A DNA stretch of 64,000 bases from Raphanus sativus (Eukaryota; Streptophyta; Magnoliopsida; Brassicales; Brassicaceae): positions 4,650,001 through 4,714,000 of the forward strand of contig NC_079516.1 in assembly GCF_000801105.2 (NCBI RefSeq). Reading direction: 5' to 3'. Below the pieces are notes generated by a model. That model was not told the DNA's origin. It made no database searches and saw only the letters and a program-made list of their open reading frames with translations. Of this stretch, positions 13,140-24,692 are shown in pieces. Numbering within the stretch: the stretch's first letter is position 1; each line of letters opens with the position of its first letter. The position numbers and the translations under genes were made by a program.

Positions 13140-13330
13140 ACACAAAAAGGTCACTCTTGTCGAGTGGTTGACTGGTAGGTGAACTTTGGTTTAAGACCCG
13201 AGTTCGAGCGGTGAAGATAAAACAATTAAAAGTGACGGCTTAAGTCCGTCGCTGTCGTCCTGACAATTCGTGACGATAGCAAGTGCCGTCTGAGCTCATT
13301 ATCTACTCATTTTTTTTTTGTCTTTCTTTT
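13140..13330 (+). mobile_element. Probable tRNA-derived SINE
   Basis: A pol III-like head is visible: A-box-like GTCGAGTGGTTGACTGG near 13158-13175 and B-box-like GAGTTCGAGC near 13200-13209. About 100 bp of unrelated body and T-rich ends (13310-13335) follow. It lies between EREX and the PPR gene, close to the PPR start. I could not find a convincing target duplication, so the limits are approximate. Confidence 0.5.
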
Positions 13331-13389
13331 TTTTATTCTGCTTGATGATACCATAATTACACTCTTGATTCTGCTATCTTTCATAGGAG

Positions 13390-15339
13390 ATGCTTATGCG
13401 GAATCCAGTTAACCCTAAAGCATCGATTTTTAAGGCACTCTTCAATGACTACTCTCATTTCATCTCCATCCTCGGCCACTGCAAAACAACGGACCAGTTC
13501 AAGCAACTACACTCCCAAATCACCATCCGAGGTTTTGAACCAAACCCAGCAATCAAAAACAAGCTTCTACTCTCCTGGTGTAGTCGCCTAGGTGGAGACA
13601 TTGGTTACGCCTATAAGTTGTTCGTTAAAATGCCTGAACCAGACGCGGTTGTGTGGAACATTATGATCAAAGGTTTCTCTCGAGTGGGTTGTGTCAAGGA
13701 AGGAGTTAGATTGTATTTGAGTATGCTGGAGAAAGGTGTGAGCCCTGATGGTTACACGTTTCCCTTTTTGCTCAACGGTCTTAAGAAGGATGATGATGAT
13801 GAAGCGTTGGCTTGTTGTGGTAAGAAGCTGCATTGCCATGTTCTGAAATTCGGATTAGGTTGTAACGTTTATGTGCAGAATGGTCTTGTGCGAATGTACT
13901 CTTTGTGTGGACTGATGGGTATGGCTCGTGGGGTTTTCGACAGGGGGAGGAAAGATGATGTCTTTTCTTGGAACTTGATGATCTCTGGGTGTAATAGGAT
14001 GAAACAGTATGAAGAAAGTTTGAAACTTTTCGCGGAGATGGAGAGTAGAATGGTTGTTCCCACTTCTGTTACCTTACTTCTTGTTCTCTCTGCTTGCTCT
14101 AAGGTTAGGGATAAGGATCTTTGTAAAAGGGTTCATGGATATGTTAGTGGGGGTTCGAGAGAGGCAAGTTTGAAGGTCGTGAATGCTCTGGTCAATGCAT
14201 ATGCTGCTTGTGGGGAGATGGATGCAGCGGTGAGGATTTTCAATAATATGAAGACTAGGGATGTGATTTCTTGGACATGTATTGTTAAAGGGTTTGTCGA
14301 CATAGGGAATCTAGAGTTAGCAAGGACGTATTTTGATGATATGCCAGTGAGAGATAGAATCTCTTGGACTATTATGATCGATGGTTACCTACGAGGTGAT
14401 TGCTTTAATGAATCTCTGGAACTTTTCCGTGAGATGCAAAATGCAGGGATGGTACCAGATGAATTCACCATGGTTAGTGTTCTCACAGCTTGTGCTCATC
14501 TAGGTGCCTTGGAGATAGGTGAATGGGTTAAGACGTACATAGACAGAAACAAGATCAAGAACGATGTTGTTGTAGGGAATGCTTTGATCGATATGTACTT
14601 CAAATGTGGGTCTTCTGAGAAAGCGCAGAAGGTTTTTCGTGAGATGCGGCGGAGAGACAAGTTCACATGGACAGCCATGGTTGTTGGTCTTGCGAACAAT
14701 GGACAAGGTGAAGATGCCATTAAAGTTTTCTTTCAAATGCAAGACGTGTCGATACAACCAGATGAGATTACTTACCTAGGCGTACTCTCTGCTTGTAACC
14801 ATAGTGGTATGATCGAGCAAGGGAAGATCTTTTTCTCCATGATGAGAAGTGACCATAGAATAGAGCCGAGTTTAGCACATTATGGATGTATGGTTGACCT
14901 GCTTGGTCGAGCTGGTCTGGTGAAGGAAGCGTATGAGATGATAAGGAACATGCCGATGAGTCCAAACTCGATTGTGTGGGGAGCTCTACTCGGTGCTTCT
15001 AGACTTCATAATGATGAATCTGTGGCTGAGTTGGCAGCTAAGAAGATTCTAGAGCTGGAACCTGATAATGGGGCTGTTTATGCTTTGTTATGCAATATAT
15101 ATGCAGCTTGCGAAAGATGGGAGGATCTGCGAGAAGTGAGAAGAAAGATGGTGGACATAGCAACCAAGACGATACCAGGGTGCAGTTTAATTGAAGTAAA
15201 CGGTGTAGCTCAGGAGTTTGTTTGTGGAGACAAGTCACATCTTCAATCAGAAGAGATTCACATGAAACTAGAAGAGTTAGCACAAGAGTCGACGTTTGCA
15301 GAGGACTATCCTTCTGAATTGTTGTTCGAGGCTGGGTAA
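13390..15339 (+). CDS. Pentatricopeptide repeat protein, PLS class with E domain (At3g15930-like)
   Basis: Single-exon 649-residue PPR protein. These proteins bind organellar RNA, and PLS-E members act in C-to-U editing, recruiting a DYW deaminase in trans. Repeats are seen from about residue 85 (DAVVWNIMIKGFSRVGCVKEG) to about 490 with the normal spacing: VFSWNLMISGCNRMKQYEE, VISWTCIVKGFVDIGNLEL, RISWTIMIDGYLRGDCFNE, KFTWTAMVVGLANNGQGED. The E region follows (SIVWGALLGASRLHNDESVAEL, LEPDNGAVYALLCNIYAACERWEDL, KTIPGCSLIEVNG, EFVCGDKSH). It ends without a DYW tripeptide or deaminase motif, as expected for an E/E+ protein. The start at 13390 gives MLMRNPVNPK; a clear organelle-targeting peptide is not obvious. 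Confidence 0.92.
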   Translation: MLMRNPVNPKASIFKALFNDYSHFISILGHCKTTDQFKQLHSQITIRGFEPNPAIKNKLLLSWCSRLGGDIGYAYKLFVKMPEPDAVVWNIMIKGFSRVGCVKEGVRLYLSMLEKGVSPDGYTFPFLLNGLKKDDDDEALACCGKKLHCHVLKFGLGCNVYVQNGLVRMYSLCGLMGMARGVFDRGRKDDVFSWNLMISGCNRMKQYEESLKLFAEMESRMVVPTSVTLLLVLSACSKVRDKDLCKRVHGYVSGGSREASLKVVNALVNAYAACGEMDAAVRIFNNMKTRDVISWTCIVKGFVDIGNLELARTYFDDMPVRDRISWTIMIDGYLRGDCFNESLELFREMQNAGMVPDEFTMVSVLTACAHLGALEIGEWVKTYIDRNKIKNDVVVGNALIDMYFKCGSSEKAQKVFREMRRRDKFTWTAMVVGLANNGQGEDAIKVFFQMQDVSIQPDEITYLGVLSACNHSGMIEQGKIFFSMMRSDHRIEPSLAHYGCMVDLLGRAGLVKEAYEMIRNMPMSPNSIVWGALLGASRLHNDESVAELAAKKILELEPDNGAVYALLCNIYAACERWEDLREVRRKMVDIATKTIPGCSLIEVNGVAQEFVCGDKSHLQSEEIHMKLEELAQESTFAEDYPSELLFEAG

Positions 15340-15449
15340 GATAGTTTAGCTATGACTTGTGAGTTTGCTGCTTCTGAAGCGAGGGATACACAGTTCAAGA
15401 TTATAGAGAACCATGAGATGATGAACAGATCCATAGATTGTCACTGTCA

Positions 15450-15965
15450 TGATGTCCTATAGGGTCTCACGCATTTGACTACAACATCCACAATTCTCTT
15501 GTATGTGTGTTCCTTCCTGTACATCCTCTCAACCTTTTCACGTCCTAAGCAGCGTAGCTTCGAGCTATCTATGCTGTCTGACGTAGCCGATGATGGTTCG
15601 CTTGTGGTAGAATTCACTGATGATACAGATGAGCCAGTGACTGTGGCTCCCTTTGAGAACTTTTCTTTCCTATTGACTCTGAACAAGATTGCACAGTGAT
15701 TGTTTTAAGGTTAGAGGGATTTATAGGTCTCTGAGCTCCAACAAAAAAAAAAACAAATTCAAAAGCTGTAACAAAGTCAAGAAACCGAGATCATGTATCA
15801 TATGCGAGAGACTTCCACTTTACAGACGTGGGATGTTTCATGGAGCATCCCCTCTATACTTGCATAAGAAGCCGTGGTCAAAACAGCCTCATAAAACCAT
15901 CTGCAAGAACACACAGAAAAAGATAACACAGCAGGAGCTTCTAATGAGTGAAGGGATTAGCTTTC
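15450..15965 (-). pseudogene. Relic of a NAI2 3' end
   Basis: This stretch lines up with the 3' part of the NAI2 gene at 20.4-20.8 kb, same strand. GAACAAGATTG...CAGTG at 15680-15702 matches 20510-20528. AGGTCTCTGAGC at 15727-15738 matches the last-exon acceptor at 20543-20554. The intron text after it (TAACAAAGTCAAGAAAC) and the next block, ending in ACCATCTGCAAGAA (15896-15909), also match. CGTAGCTTC...CTCTATG near 15553-15572 matches NAI2 at 20409-20430. The frame is broken by single-base length changes, so the small open frames here (15447-15686 minus, 15475-15699 plus) are not real genes. Confidence 0.65.
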
Positions 15966-17245
15966 TTCATCATTCTTAAGACCAGGGGAAAATGAAAGAC
16001 ACTTTATGTGATAATAACTTGTACATGATATGGAAATCATCTAAAGAACAAACAAACATTTGTTACAACATGAATTATTGTTCGAGGCTGGGTAAGATTA
16101 TAGACAGCCCTGAGACTGAGATGATGAACATATCCACAGGTTGTTACTGTGAATGATGTTGTTATATGCTGTAGACAAGAGACAGTACATGGTTCAATTT
16201 GAGACTAATCTTTGGGAAACTAAATATAAGAATTTATCTCACAGAAAAAAAACTTTCGTATTGTTTTGTCAATGTAATGTTAAAATCAATATAAAATCAC
16301 TGACAAAAATCAACAAGAAAAACAATATCGATGTTGATTCTTTAAACTTAGCTAGAAATATTTTAATTATGTTATTAAAAATATAAATTTCGTGAAAAAA
16401 TTAAAAGACAAATTTTTGGAAATCATGTAAATATTTCAACTACCAGAACAAGATGATGTCTGAAAAATAATATCAATATCGATACAATCAATATATGAAT
16501 TATGTAGACCTTGATCGAATCAGGTTATATGACTATTTTTGTTACAAATATCTGAATTCGTTTTAGATATCCAAAAACAAGCACATATACCTAAATAGAC
16601 AGATAATATTTATATCTAACTGATTTTTTAAATTAATAAAAAAATGTCTATGCATTTGATTATATTAAGTGAAATAAAATGAATTTTTTATCAAATAAAA
16701 TAATTATATTGAACGAAAATTAAGTGGCAATAAATATAATATATTTTAGTTATTTTGATTTAAGTTATTATTTTATTCAAAAAAACATATCTTTGAATTA
16801 TGTTTTAAGTACGTAATTTTCCACCGACAATTATAATTTTCATTTTTTTGAATAATTCATGAAACTTATTTCTAAATTTCATGAACTATAAATTGTATAA
16901 TATCATAAAATATGTGGTACAAAATAATTTTTTAAAACAAGTCACACTCCAAATTTATTAGAAAAAAAAAAGTAAAAAGTTATCTAACATATATAAACAT
17001 ACAACGCCTAGCTGCATCCTCAACGTCCTTGTCTACACTTTTTCTGTTAGAGAGCTTCGTAACCACCATTGCGTCGAGGCGGAGATTTTAGTGGCATCAC
17101 GCATACCATGCATATGAAAATCGAAACACCCGCTTGTGGCTTCTTCTCCCAGCTTATCCTTCTTTAAATGTTCCTTTCAATACTTTAGAATAAAACCCAA
17201 GTCAAGGTAAAACCAAAACTCATAGCTAAGTAAATTAGTTGGGAC
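15966..17245. other. AT-rich intergenic DNA with a duplicated PPR tail fragment
   Basis: At 16072-16160 a piece repeats the end of the PPR gene and its 3' flank (TTGTTCGAGGCTGGGTAAGAT at 16078 matches 15322; the following GAGATGATGAACA also matches). The rest (16200-17000) is very AT-rich with no gene seen. 17000-17245 is likely the 3' flank of the NYN gene. Confidence 0.5.
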
Positions 17246-18322
17246 TCAAAAGAGGTCAAGTCTGGTTCGAGGCCTAAGTAAGCCGCGACTACGCTCCTTC
17301 CTTTTCATAAGACGTCTCTCCATGTCTTGGATAAGCAGCACGTCCATCTCCTGCCAGTGGCAACCAGTGTTAGAAATACCAACTTTGAGATGAGACTGGA
17401 TGAATTGAACATATATATATACCTTTGATCGACCCAAGGGCAAGTTTTCACGGATAGTACGATCCACACCGTTTTTACTAGCATACCTGTCCCACTCCTG
17501 CTTGATAACACATATACAATAATAAGAGGCATAATGACACAAGCAGCAGCGCACAGAGAGAGAGAAAGAGATGCTTACACCATACTCATGTTCTACACTC
17601 TTGAGATGGGCGATGAAATCTTCAAAGGTTTTGACAGCAACAAAGCATACTTCGCAAGCAAAGGGATATTCATCATTGTACTTGCCCTGACTAAAAACAA
17701 GGCTCGTTGTTGCTGTTGTTGTTGTTGTCTCCTGCTGTTCATCAAAGACTAAGGCATCCCAATCCCACTGTTTAGAAAAGGAACGTGGAAAGGGTGTGGT
17801 GGCGGCTAGGTCACGCTGAGGAGGATATGCAAGAAGAATTCTGTATCCAGCATCTTCAAGCCTGGAAAGTTTAGAAGCTATCCATCCAATTCGCTCATGA
17901 TCATCGATGATCATCATAGTACTCGGAGGAGGATTCGCATCGGCCCACTCGTCCAAATCATGTGTATAGCCTGCGCGAGCGAGGAAACCCTAATCCATTA
18001 AAAATATATACACAAGAAGACAAAAAAAAAAGAGGAAGAGAAAGACTTAACGGTGGGAATGTTTAAGAGAGATTTCAAAGGAAGAGAGTCTCCTCATGAC
18101 GTCTTCACCAGGGATCTCTCTTAGTTTGCTGCCGATGGCAGTGATGGAGATCTCACCATTGCGGCTGACGTGGCCTGACTTTTCCACTGCTATTTGTATT
18201 TTCCTAACCACCGTAAGAGGATCGTGACCGTCTGGAATAGGACAGTTGCCCATGTCCCATAGCACAAAAGCTTTCTCCACCTCCCCAGGCTGCTGCGTCG
18301 CCATGTTCTCGACTTGGTTCAT
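17246..18322 (-). CDS. NYN-domain nuclease-like protein with C2H2 zinc finger
   Basis: Four exons: about 18048-18322, 17582-17972, 17434-17493 and 17246-17349. The N-terminal NYN/MARF1-type fold shows the typical FVLWDMGNCPIPDG (aspartate of the nuclease core), ISITAIGS and IIDDHERIGWIASKLSRL. This is followed by AGYRILLAYPP and WDALVFDE. Then comes a C2H2-like finger, CEVCFVAVKTFEDFIAHLKSVEH (C-x2-C-x12-H-x5-H). After splicing it continues EWDRYASKNGVDRTIRENLP and ends in a basic tail (RRLMKRKERSRGLLRPRTRLDLF). Arabidopsis has a multi-copy family annotated as putative endonuclease with C2H2 finger, and this belongs there. The upstream Met pair (18322, or 18304 at MATQQ) leaves the start uncertain. 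The frame is intact. Confidence 0.8.
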
Positions 18323-18640
18323 TCACACAGGTTGAATCAAGATCACTGAGCTAGAATCTGAAACGGCTGACGATGAGCGAGCTAGCGACGGATCAATGTG
18401 TTTGCGAAAGAGAGAGCGAGCGATAGAGATAGTAGTATTAGGTCTTCCGCATATATAAATCGATACTCATTGGTTGGTTTGTATGGGCCGATTCGCATAT
18501 AAATAATCAAATCTCTTATTTATTTATTTTAAATTATTTTTCCTGCATCACTAGAATGTCATCAAACAAACAAGGTGTGTGTGATCTTCCATGTTAAACT
18601 CTTTTTTTGAACAAAATTATCTGCATCATACTCGCATCTG
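18323..18640. other. Promoter side of the NYN gene
   Basis: GC-richer leader (18323-18440), then AT-rich DNA running into the LINE relic. Nothing else is recognised. Confidence 0.3.
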
Positions 18641-18930
18641 CCTCATCCCTAAGATAGAACCATCAACCCTTAAGGATTATAGATCAATCAGCATGTAGAA
18701 TGTAGCATATAACATTATTTCGAAAATTCTAGCAGAGAGACTTAAACCATGGTTAAATATAATTGTTTCAGAAAATCAAATACCTTTTATAACGGGGAGA
18801 TTAATCACAGATTATTGCGCACGAACTGATGCACTCTTTGTATACTAAAAACCTTAAGAGGAAGTTCATGGCAATTAAGCTAGATATCTCTAAAGCTTTC
18901 GACAAAATTGAATGAAATTTTCTTATTTCA
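18641..18930 (+). mobile_element. LINE reverse transcriptase relic
   Basis: Reading forward gives LIPKIEPSTLKDYRSISM, a stop, NVAYNIISKILAERLKPWL and SENQIPFITGRLITD. After a frame change it gives MAIKLDISKAFDKIE. These are the conserved blocks of plant L1-type reverse transcriptase (PKV..DFRPISLCN, SENQSAFVPGR, LDMSKAYDRVEW). Internal stops and a frameshift show it is dead. Only about 290 bp remain. Confidence 0.8.
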
Positions 18931-19883
18931 GTTATGAGAAACATGGTTTTTAGTGATATATGGTGCAACTGGATTTATAATTGTGTGGCCTCTGTTTCTT
19001 ATAAATTATTAATAGTTTTAAAAATAAGTAGTTATAAAAATATTAATGGTGATATATGAGTTAATAGTCATTATTGTGTTAAAACATTTTCAAAAATATA
19101 ATTTTTTGTCAAAAATGTACATGTTATAATTATGTTAATGTTATTTCGTAATTTTTCGAAGTCATGTCATCATGTGTTGTTGAAGTTAAATATGACGATG
19201 ATACATATGCAAATTACTTCACAAATAATATTTAGGAGATTAATAATTAATAAATTTCATTTACAAGAAACGTAACTTAGATTTATGCTTTTAGCCCTTA
19301 AAATGTTATATCTTTCAAGTTGTGGCCTATATAATTGTTAATATATCTGCATACTGCTATGAAACGAATCAATGATAAAAATTGAAAAGAATTATGATAT
19401 GCAGTTATATAGCATAAAATATCATTACTAATATTTTTTCACAAAATAAGAATAAAAAATCCAAAGTAATAGAAAAATGAGAATAGAAATTGAGAATAGT
19501 AAGTTGTAAAAAAACAGAAGATGGTGGAATTTTTTTATAACTACTTGTCATTTTTGTTTACAACATTATTTTTAAAATGTTAAATTTTAATTATTGAATT
19601 ATTTTTAGTTATTGATGTTTTATCGAGAAATACATTTTGAAATACTGATTCATAATATGCTCTAATCAGCTAGAATTGAAAATGAAGTTTTATTAGAGGA
19701 CTAAAACATTATTTGTGATCACAAATCTCTCACACATTCACTCTTATCTTTGAAAATGTTCAGCGTCTCTCACCTGATATAACCAACAAACAAAGTCTGT
19801 AACAAAACAAGACCAAGAAAAACAAGACAAGAACCACAGTTAGTTGAAGACATGTCTTAACCACAATCAAGAACCTCATTAGT
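18931..19883. other. AT-rich intergenic DNA
   Basis: No coding signal is seen. It is probably old transposon-derived DNA plus the NAI2 3' flank (about 19760-19883). Confidence 0.3.
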
Positions 19884-22800
19884 TCAATTAAGTGAACTAA
19901 GAAACTCAACCCAAATATGTTCTGCTCTCTTGGTCGTCTCAAGAGCGAACTCCTCAGCAGCTTGCTCGTCCTTCGCCTTACGCACAGCCACGTGATACTC
20001 TTCATAAGCCTGAGAAGCCTCCTTTAGAAGCCGTGCTAGATTAGTCTCCGTAGACTTAAACTTAATATCAATGTTTAGTTTCTCTGCTTCAAGCTTAACC
20101 AACAGTTTCTTGATCGCAAAGATTTTGATAGACAACGCGTCTCCTCCTTGAGCAAGAGTCTTGGCGAATGCGAACTCGGCGTCCACTGCTCTCTGCTTCT
20201 CCATGGCGGTTTCTTTGAGAAGCTTGGCGCGTGTTGTAGCAATGTGAACTCTCTGTGAAGCCTCGAGTCCTTCTTTAATGACGGTTTTGTATTTGGCTAA
20301 CAAAGAGATGTAACCTATTGAAGCTGAGCTGAGTACCTCGTAACGTGTACCGGCTTCTATAATCTCGTCGAAGTTGGGATGGTTTACAAGGTCACGTGCG
20401 GTTAGACCGCGTAGCTTCTTTAGGGTTAGCTTTAAGCTCTCTATGTTCTCGGATGTAGACGAGACAATGTCTTTGCGTCCCTTTGAGGTTGTTTCTTGTC
20501 TATGGGTGTGAACAAGATTGTTCAGTGAAGTGGTGAGGGTAGAGGTCTCTGAGCCCTACCAAAGCACAAAATAAAAAGTTGTAACATAAGTCAAGAAACT
20601 GATATAGATGGTTAAGAGTTTCATAGAAAAAATGTAGATAACAAACCTGGAAGTTTGATTCTTCAGCGAGTATCTCCCCTATGTTAATTGAACAATCAGT
20701 GTCTACCTTAAGACCATCTTTGCCTTGGTTAAAACAACCACACACACCATCTGCAAGAAACACAAACAAAGAGAAGACAAGTAAGAGTAGCTCTCTTGTG
20801 ACTTTTGTTTTGGTTTACAAAGCTTCAAAGCTAACCTGTAGACTTTAGAAGACTGCTAAAACCAGCTGTAGAGAAAAAGAAAAACATATAAACATTGAGA
20901 TCTAACTCCATTTAGAAAATTGTGTCTGTGAGAATCTGTGGATTACTTACAGTTGGGTCCACCAGAAGTTTTCTGCACTGTACTTATGGTTTGTGTATTT
21001 GCTGTGACAACAAATGTAAGAGCTGTCTCAGACCAAAAAAGAAAAATCAATTAAGAGTAGATCTTTTGTGAGTTTCTTACAGTATTTTCCAGAAGCCTTT
21101 GCACTTGCAGCTGCTTCATATTCGCGTTCAATTTCTTCCAACATGCTGCTTCTATGAGTTTCAGCTGTTAAACAAAAAAAGGGACAACAAGTTTTAAAGT
21201 TTATTTCAGAAGGCCTTGTGAGGAACAAAGGTAATTAAACTCTTATTACCTTCTTCTTTATAAGTCTTGTCTACATGGCCCTTAGTCGCAGCTGAAATAT
21301 GGAATATGAAAAAGAATACATAAGCAAACTCTTTCTATAACATTTTGATTTGGTTTGTCAAGACTCATAGAGAGGAATGTGTTGAAGTACCTTCAAACTC
21401 ACGTTCAATAGCATCGAGCATACTTTGCCTACTTTCCACTGTAACAAAACATGTAAATAGACTGATTCAGAATACATTAGAAACAAACATGGAACATATC
21501 TTATACAGATGTAAGAGGGAAGAGTTGTTTTACGGTGTCCATCATGATCCTTGCCTTCAGTTGAATCACTAGACTTTTGCTCTCCAAGACTTTTTGTAGC
21601 AGCTGCAAGTAAGAACATATATAAATTATCTACTTGATCTGTTTTGAAGGAGAAACATTCAGAAAATAAGTTTAGTGTTATGTGAAAGGTAACCTTCAAA
21701 CTCGCGTTCTATAGCTTCAAGCATGATATTTCTCTTTGCATCTATAACAAAACATAAAACCATTCTTCAGAATTGCTTGGAAGATGCAAAGTGATCATAA
21801 TAAAGTAGTTAGCACAAGTCACTACGTTGTTCACTGTCATCTCCTTCAATGGAATCTTCAAGGTTTAGTTTCTTAAGACTACTTGTAGCAGCTGCAAAGG
21901 TAAAACAGAGGAAATGATTCAAAATTTTGATCTAGGAACCAACCACAAGAGCTTATTAACATGGATACTGATATGTGTAAAGTACCTTCGAATTCACGCT
22001 CAATCTCATCCAACATACTTTGCCTCTTTGCAGCTGATAACAAAGACAAAAAAGATATGTCTGAGAACTAAAACTCCAAGAAAGGTAAAGCAACCACAAG
22101 ACGGTTAAATGGATATATTTATTATTTTACATTGGTCTCCCTCATCTTTGTTCTCAGCGAGATCATCAAGCTGTTTAAAGCTATCGGTAACGGCTGTAAG
22201 AGAGGAAACACTCTTTTAAGAACTTCTTGAAACCAAGAAAGAGTTAAAAGGTTTTCTATACCATATGATGATTGGTAAGTCACATTACCTTCGAACTCCC
22301 GTTCAATTGCATCTAGCATACTCTGTCTCCTGACAGCTGTAAACAAGATATAGCATGCATCTGTCTCAGAAAACTGAATGAGGGACAAAAAAGTATCAAA
22401 GTAGAGATGAGAGAGTTTCTTACCTTGTTCTTTATCATCATCTTGGACAGTGTAAGCATTAATCTTTAGCTGTTTAAGACCACTTGTAGCAGCTGAAAGA
22501 AGAAGAAGATGATGATGAAACCGAATCTTTTAATCTAAGAAGTCTCATCACACAGAATGTAAACCAATTAGGACAGACACTGAGTATGTCAAGATACCTT
22601 CAAACTCACGTTCGATCTCATCTAGCATACTTGTTCTAGTTGCAGCTATAACAAGACAATGAGACCTATGAGTCCTCTAACTGAGAGTAAGGTATTATGA
22701 AAATATAATGAGAGAAAATAGTACAGTGAGATTCATCATCTGTGCTTGAAGTGGAATGCCTTAGTTCTTCAAGACCTTTTGTAGCTTCTGAAACAAAACA

Positions 22801-24624
22801 GAGTCTAAGATGGTTTTGTAAAGGTAAAATGAAGTTACCTAACAAAACACTAGTTCTGGTTAAGTACTAAGATACCTTCAAACTCTCTTTCGATCTCTTC
22901 CAACATCTTCTGTCTCTTTGCAGCTATAACAACAATACACAAAAAAAGTCTTACTCAATATTACTGTAAATAGAGACAAGGCATCAAGCAAAGTAACATG
23001 TCAGGAGGTTTTTCTTACCGTGTTCTGCATCATTGACTCCGGTTAAATCATCAGCCTTCAGTTGTTCAAGACCTTTTGATGCAGCTTCAAGTTAGAAATG
23101 AAAGAGAAGACACAATGTTAGTTGAGATTTTTAGACTTGCAAGTACTTCATTAAACATATATTATATTATGTCAAAAATACCTTCAAAATCACGTTCAAT
23201 CTCGTCAAGCATGCTTTGTCTCATTGCAGCTATAACACAAGGATAGAAAACAGAGAACTTGGACTTAGAATATAGAAGAAGAACCAAATGATCAGTAACA
23301 AGTACTAGAGGAAGAATGTATTTTCCTTACATTGGTCATCATCTTTTCCTTGAGTGGAACCATCAATCTTGAGTTTTTCAAATCCAGCCGCAGCAGCTGC
23401 AAGTAATTATGAGATAATGAAATTAAAACAAGAACCAAGAGTCAGTACGAATCTATCAACAACACTGGTTTACAAGAACTAATGTGAAGATATACAGAAA
23501 CCTCGAAAAATACCTTCAAACTCGCGCTCAATCTCTTCCATCATTTTCTTCCTCTGAGCAGCTAAAACTACAAAGGCAGCATAAGAAACATTCATTATAC
23601 AAAAGGGTTCCTAGATGAATGAAGAAGAGTATTTGTTTTTGTTTTTTCTAACCTAGTTCTTCATCATCCTTAGATTCATCAACTTTGTTGATACCATCAG
23701 ATCCAGCGTTTTTAAGTTCATTGATATGTGCTGTAATCAAGAAAACAAACAATCCCTTCATGTCAAGATTTTGATCCAAGCTTCTAGTAGAAACATAATC
23801 ATCTTTTAGAAAGAAAAAAAACAGAACAAAAACAGAGTAAAAGGTCCTTGACTTGCCTTGGAACTCAAGTTCGATATGGTCCAACATACTCGAAGGTTTA
23901 ACGACTTCATCAGTAACAGCTCCTACCTATAGATCCAAAGTAAAAGAAATTAGTTAAAAGGGGGAATTACTCTAGAAGAATCTTTAGATTATAGTCGTCC
24001 TAAACCAAAATCCAAATCCAAGCAAACTAATCAATAGATAGTAACTGACCTGAGACGAGGTATCAGCAGAATCTTTGAGAGTTTCCACAGATTCTTCAGA
24101 TAGAGACAGAGAAATAGTCTTATTAGCGGTCACTGTACTGTTTTTCTGACCACCAGCTGATGAGATAACGTACACAACAAAAAGAGATTAATAGTCTTAA
24201 TCTTAGGTAGTAATTTGCAGAACAATTGAAACAACAGAGAGAGAGAGAGAGAGATATGTCTTACACTGATCTTCTCCTTCGTTGCCTTGGAGAGACTTGA
24301 CATTATCTGCAACCAAATATCATTTCCTTGTTATCGTTACAAGATTTTGTGTTCATATTAGCTTCTTTAGTTTTGACCTAACAAAAACTATAAGCTTCTT
24401 CAGACAATATATCGTAAGATTACCTTGGTACTCACGCTCGATTAAATCTAGATTCAAACCTGTAGTTCCTTCATCCTACAGACCAAAAGTCAATGCGTTT
24501 GAAATCAATTGATATTGTTAAAGAAAAGAGTATTTTGTGTATGACGTACCTGGCAGGAAGCTCCATATAAGCTTGAGAGAACAAGACACAGAGACAAACC
24601 CAGAGCTAAGAACTTTGTTCCCAT
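19884..24624 (-). CDS. NAI2: NAI2, ER-body formation protein with EFE repeats
   Basis: NAI2 is an ER-lumen protein required to make ER bodies, the Brassicales compartments that store the PYK10 beta-glucosidase. The start at 24624 gives signal peptide MGTKFLALGLSLCLVLSSLY...SCQ. About 27 exons can be followed without a break (first 24550-24624, second 24424-24475, last 19884-20555), for roughly 780 residues, close to Arabidopsis NAI2. The middle is a chain of paired small exons: one carries SMLDEIEREFE and the next carries AATKGLEQLK plus an acidic tail. I count nine EFE-type exons from 23.9 to 21.4 kb (variants ELEFQ, EREFE, ERDFE) and a last EREYE near 21.1 kb, spaced about 300 bp apart. The last exon encodes the helical C-terminal domain (LRGLTARDLVNHPNFDEIIEAGTRYE ... 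IWVEFLSSLN). It is the best candidate for the functional copy of this cluster. Confidence 0.92.
21080..23930 (-). repeat. Tandem exon array encoding EFE repeats
   Basis: Approximate plus-strand positions of the EFE exons are 23856, 23515, 23182, 22876, 22598, 22289, 21986, 21693 and 21390 (left ends), with the EREYE exon near 21081. The steps are 277-341 bp. Each genomic unit has two exons (about 50 and 60-75 nt) and two introns. Introns interrupt codons after the first base in every unit I checked, so units can be gained or lost without changing frame. Confidence 0.85.
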
Positions 24625-24692
24625 GGCGTACGTAAGTTGTTTTCACAAAGATCAAGATACACTGTGTTGAAGCTTGAGGAAAGCACCTAACA

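Noticed and set aside
13150..13215. Possible tRNA gene before the PPR gene
   Set aside because: A/B-box-like motifs only, no cloverleaf by eye; better explained as a SINE.
15475..15699. Small plus-strand protein (MTTTSTILLYV...)
   Set aside because: The stretch aligns, on the other strand, with the NAI2 last exon; the frame is accidental.
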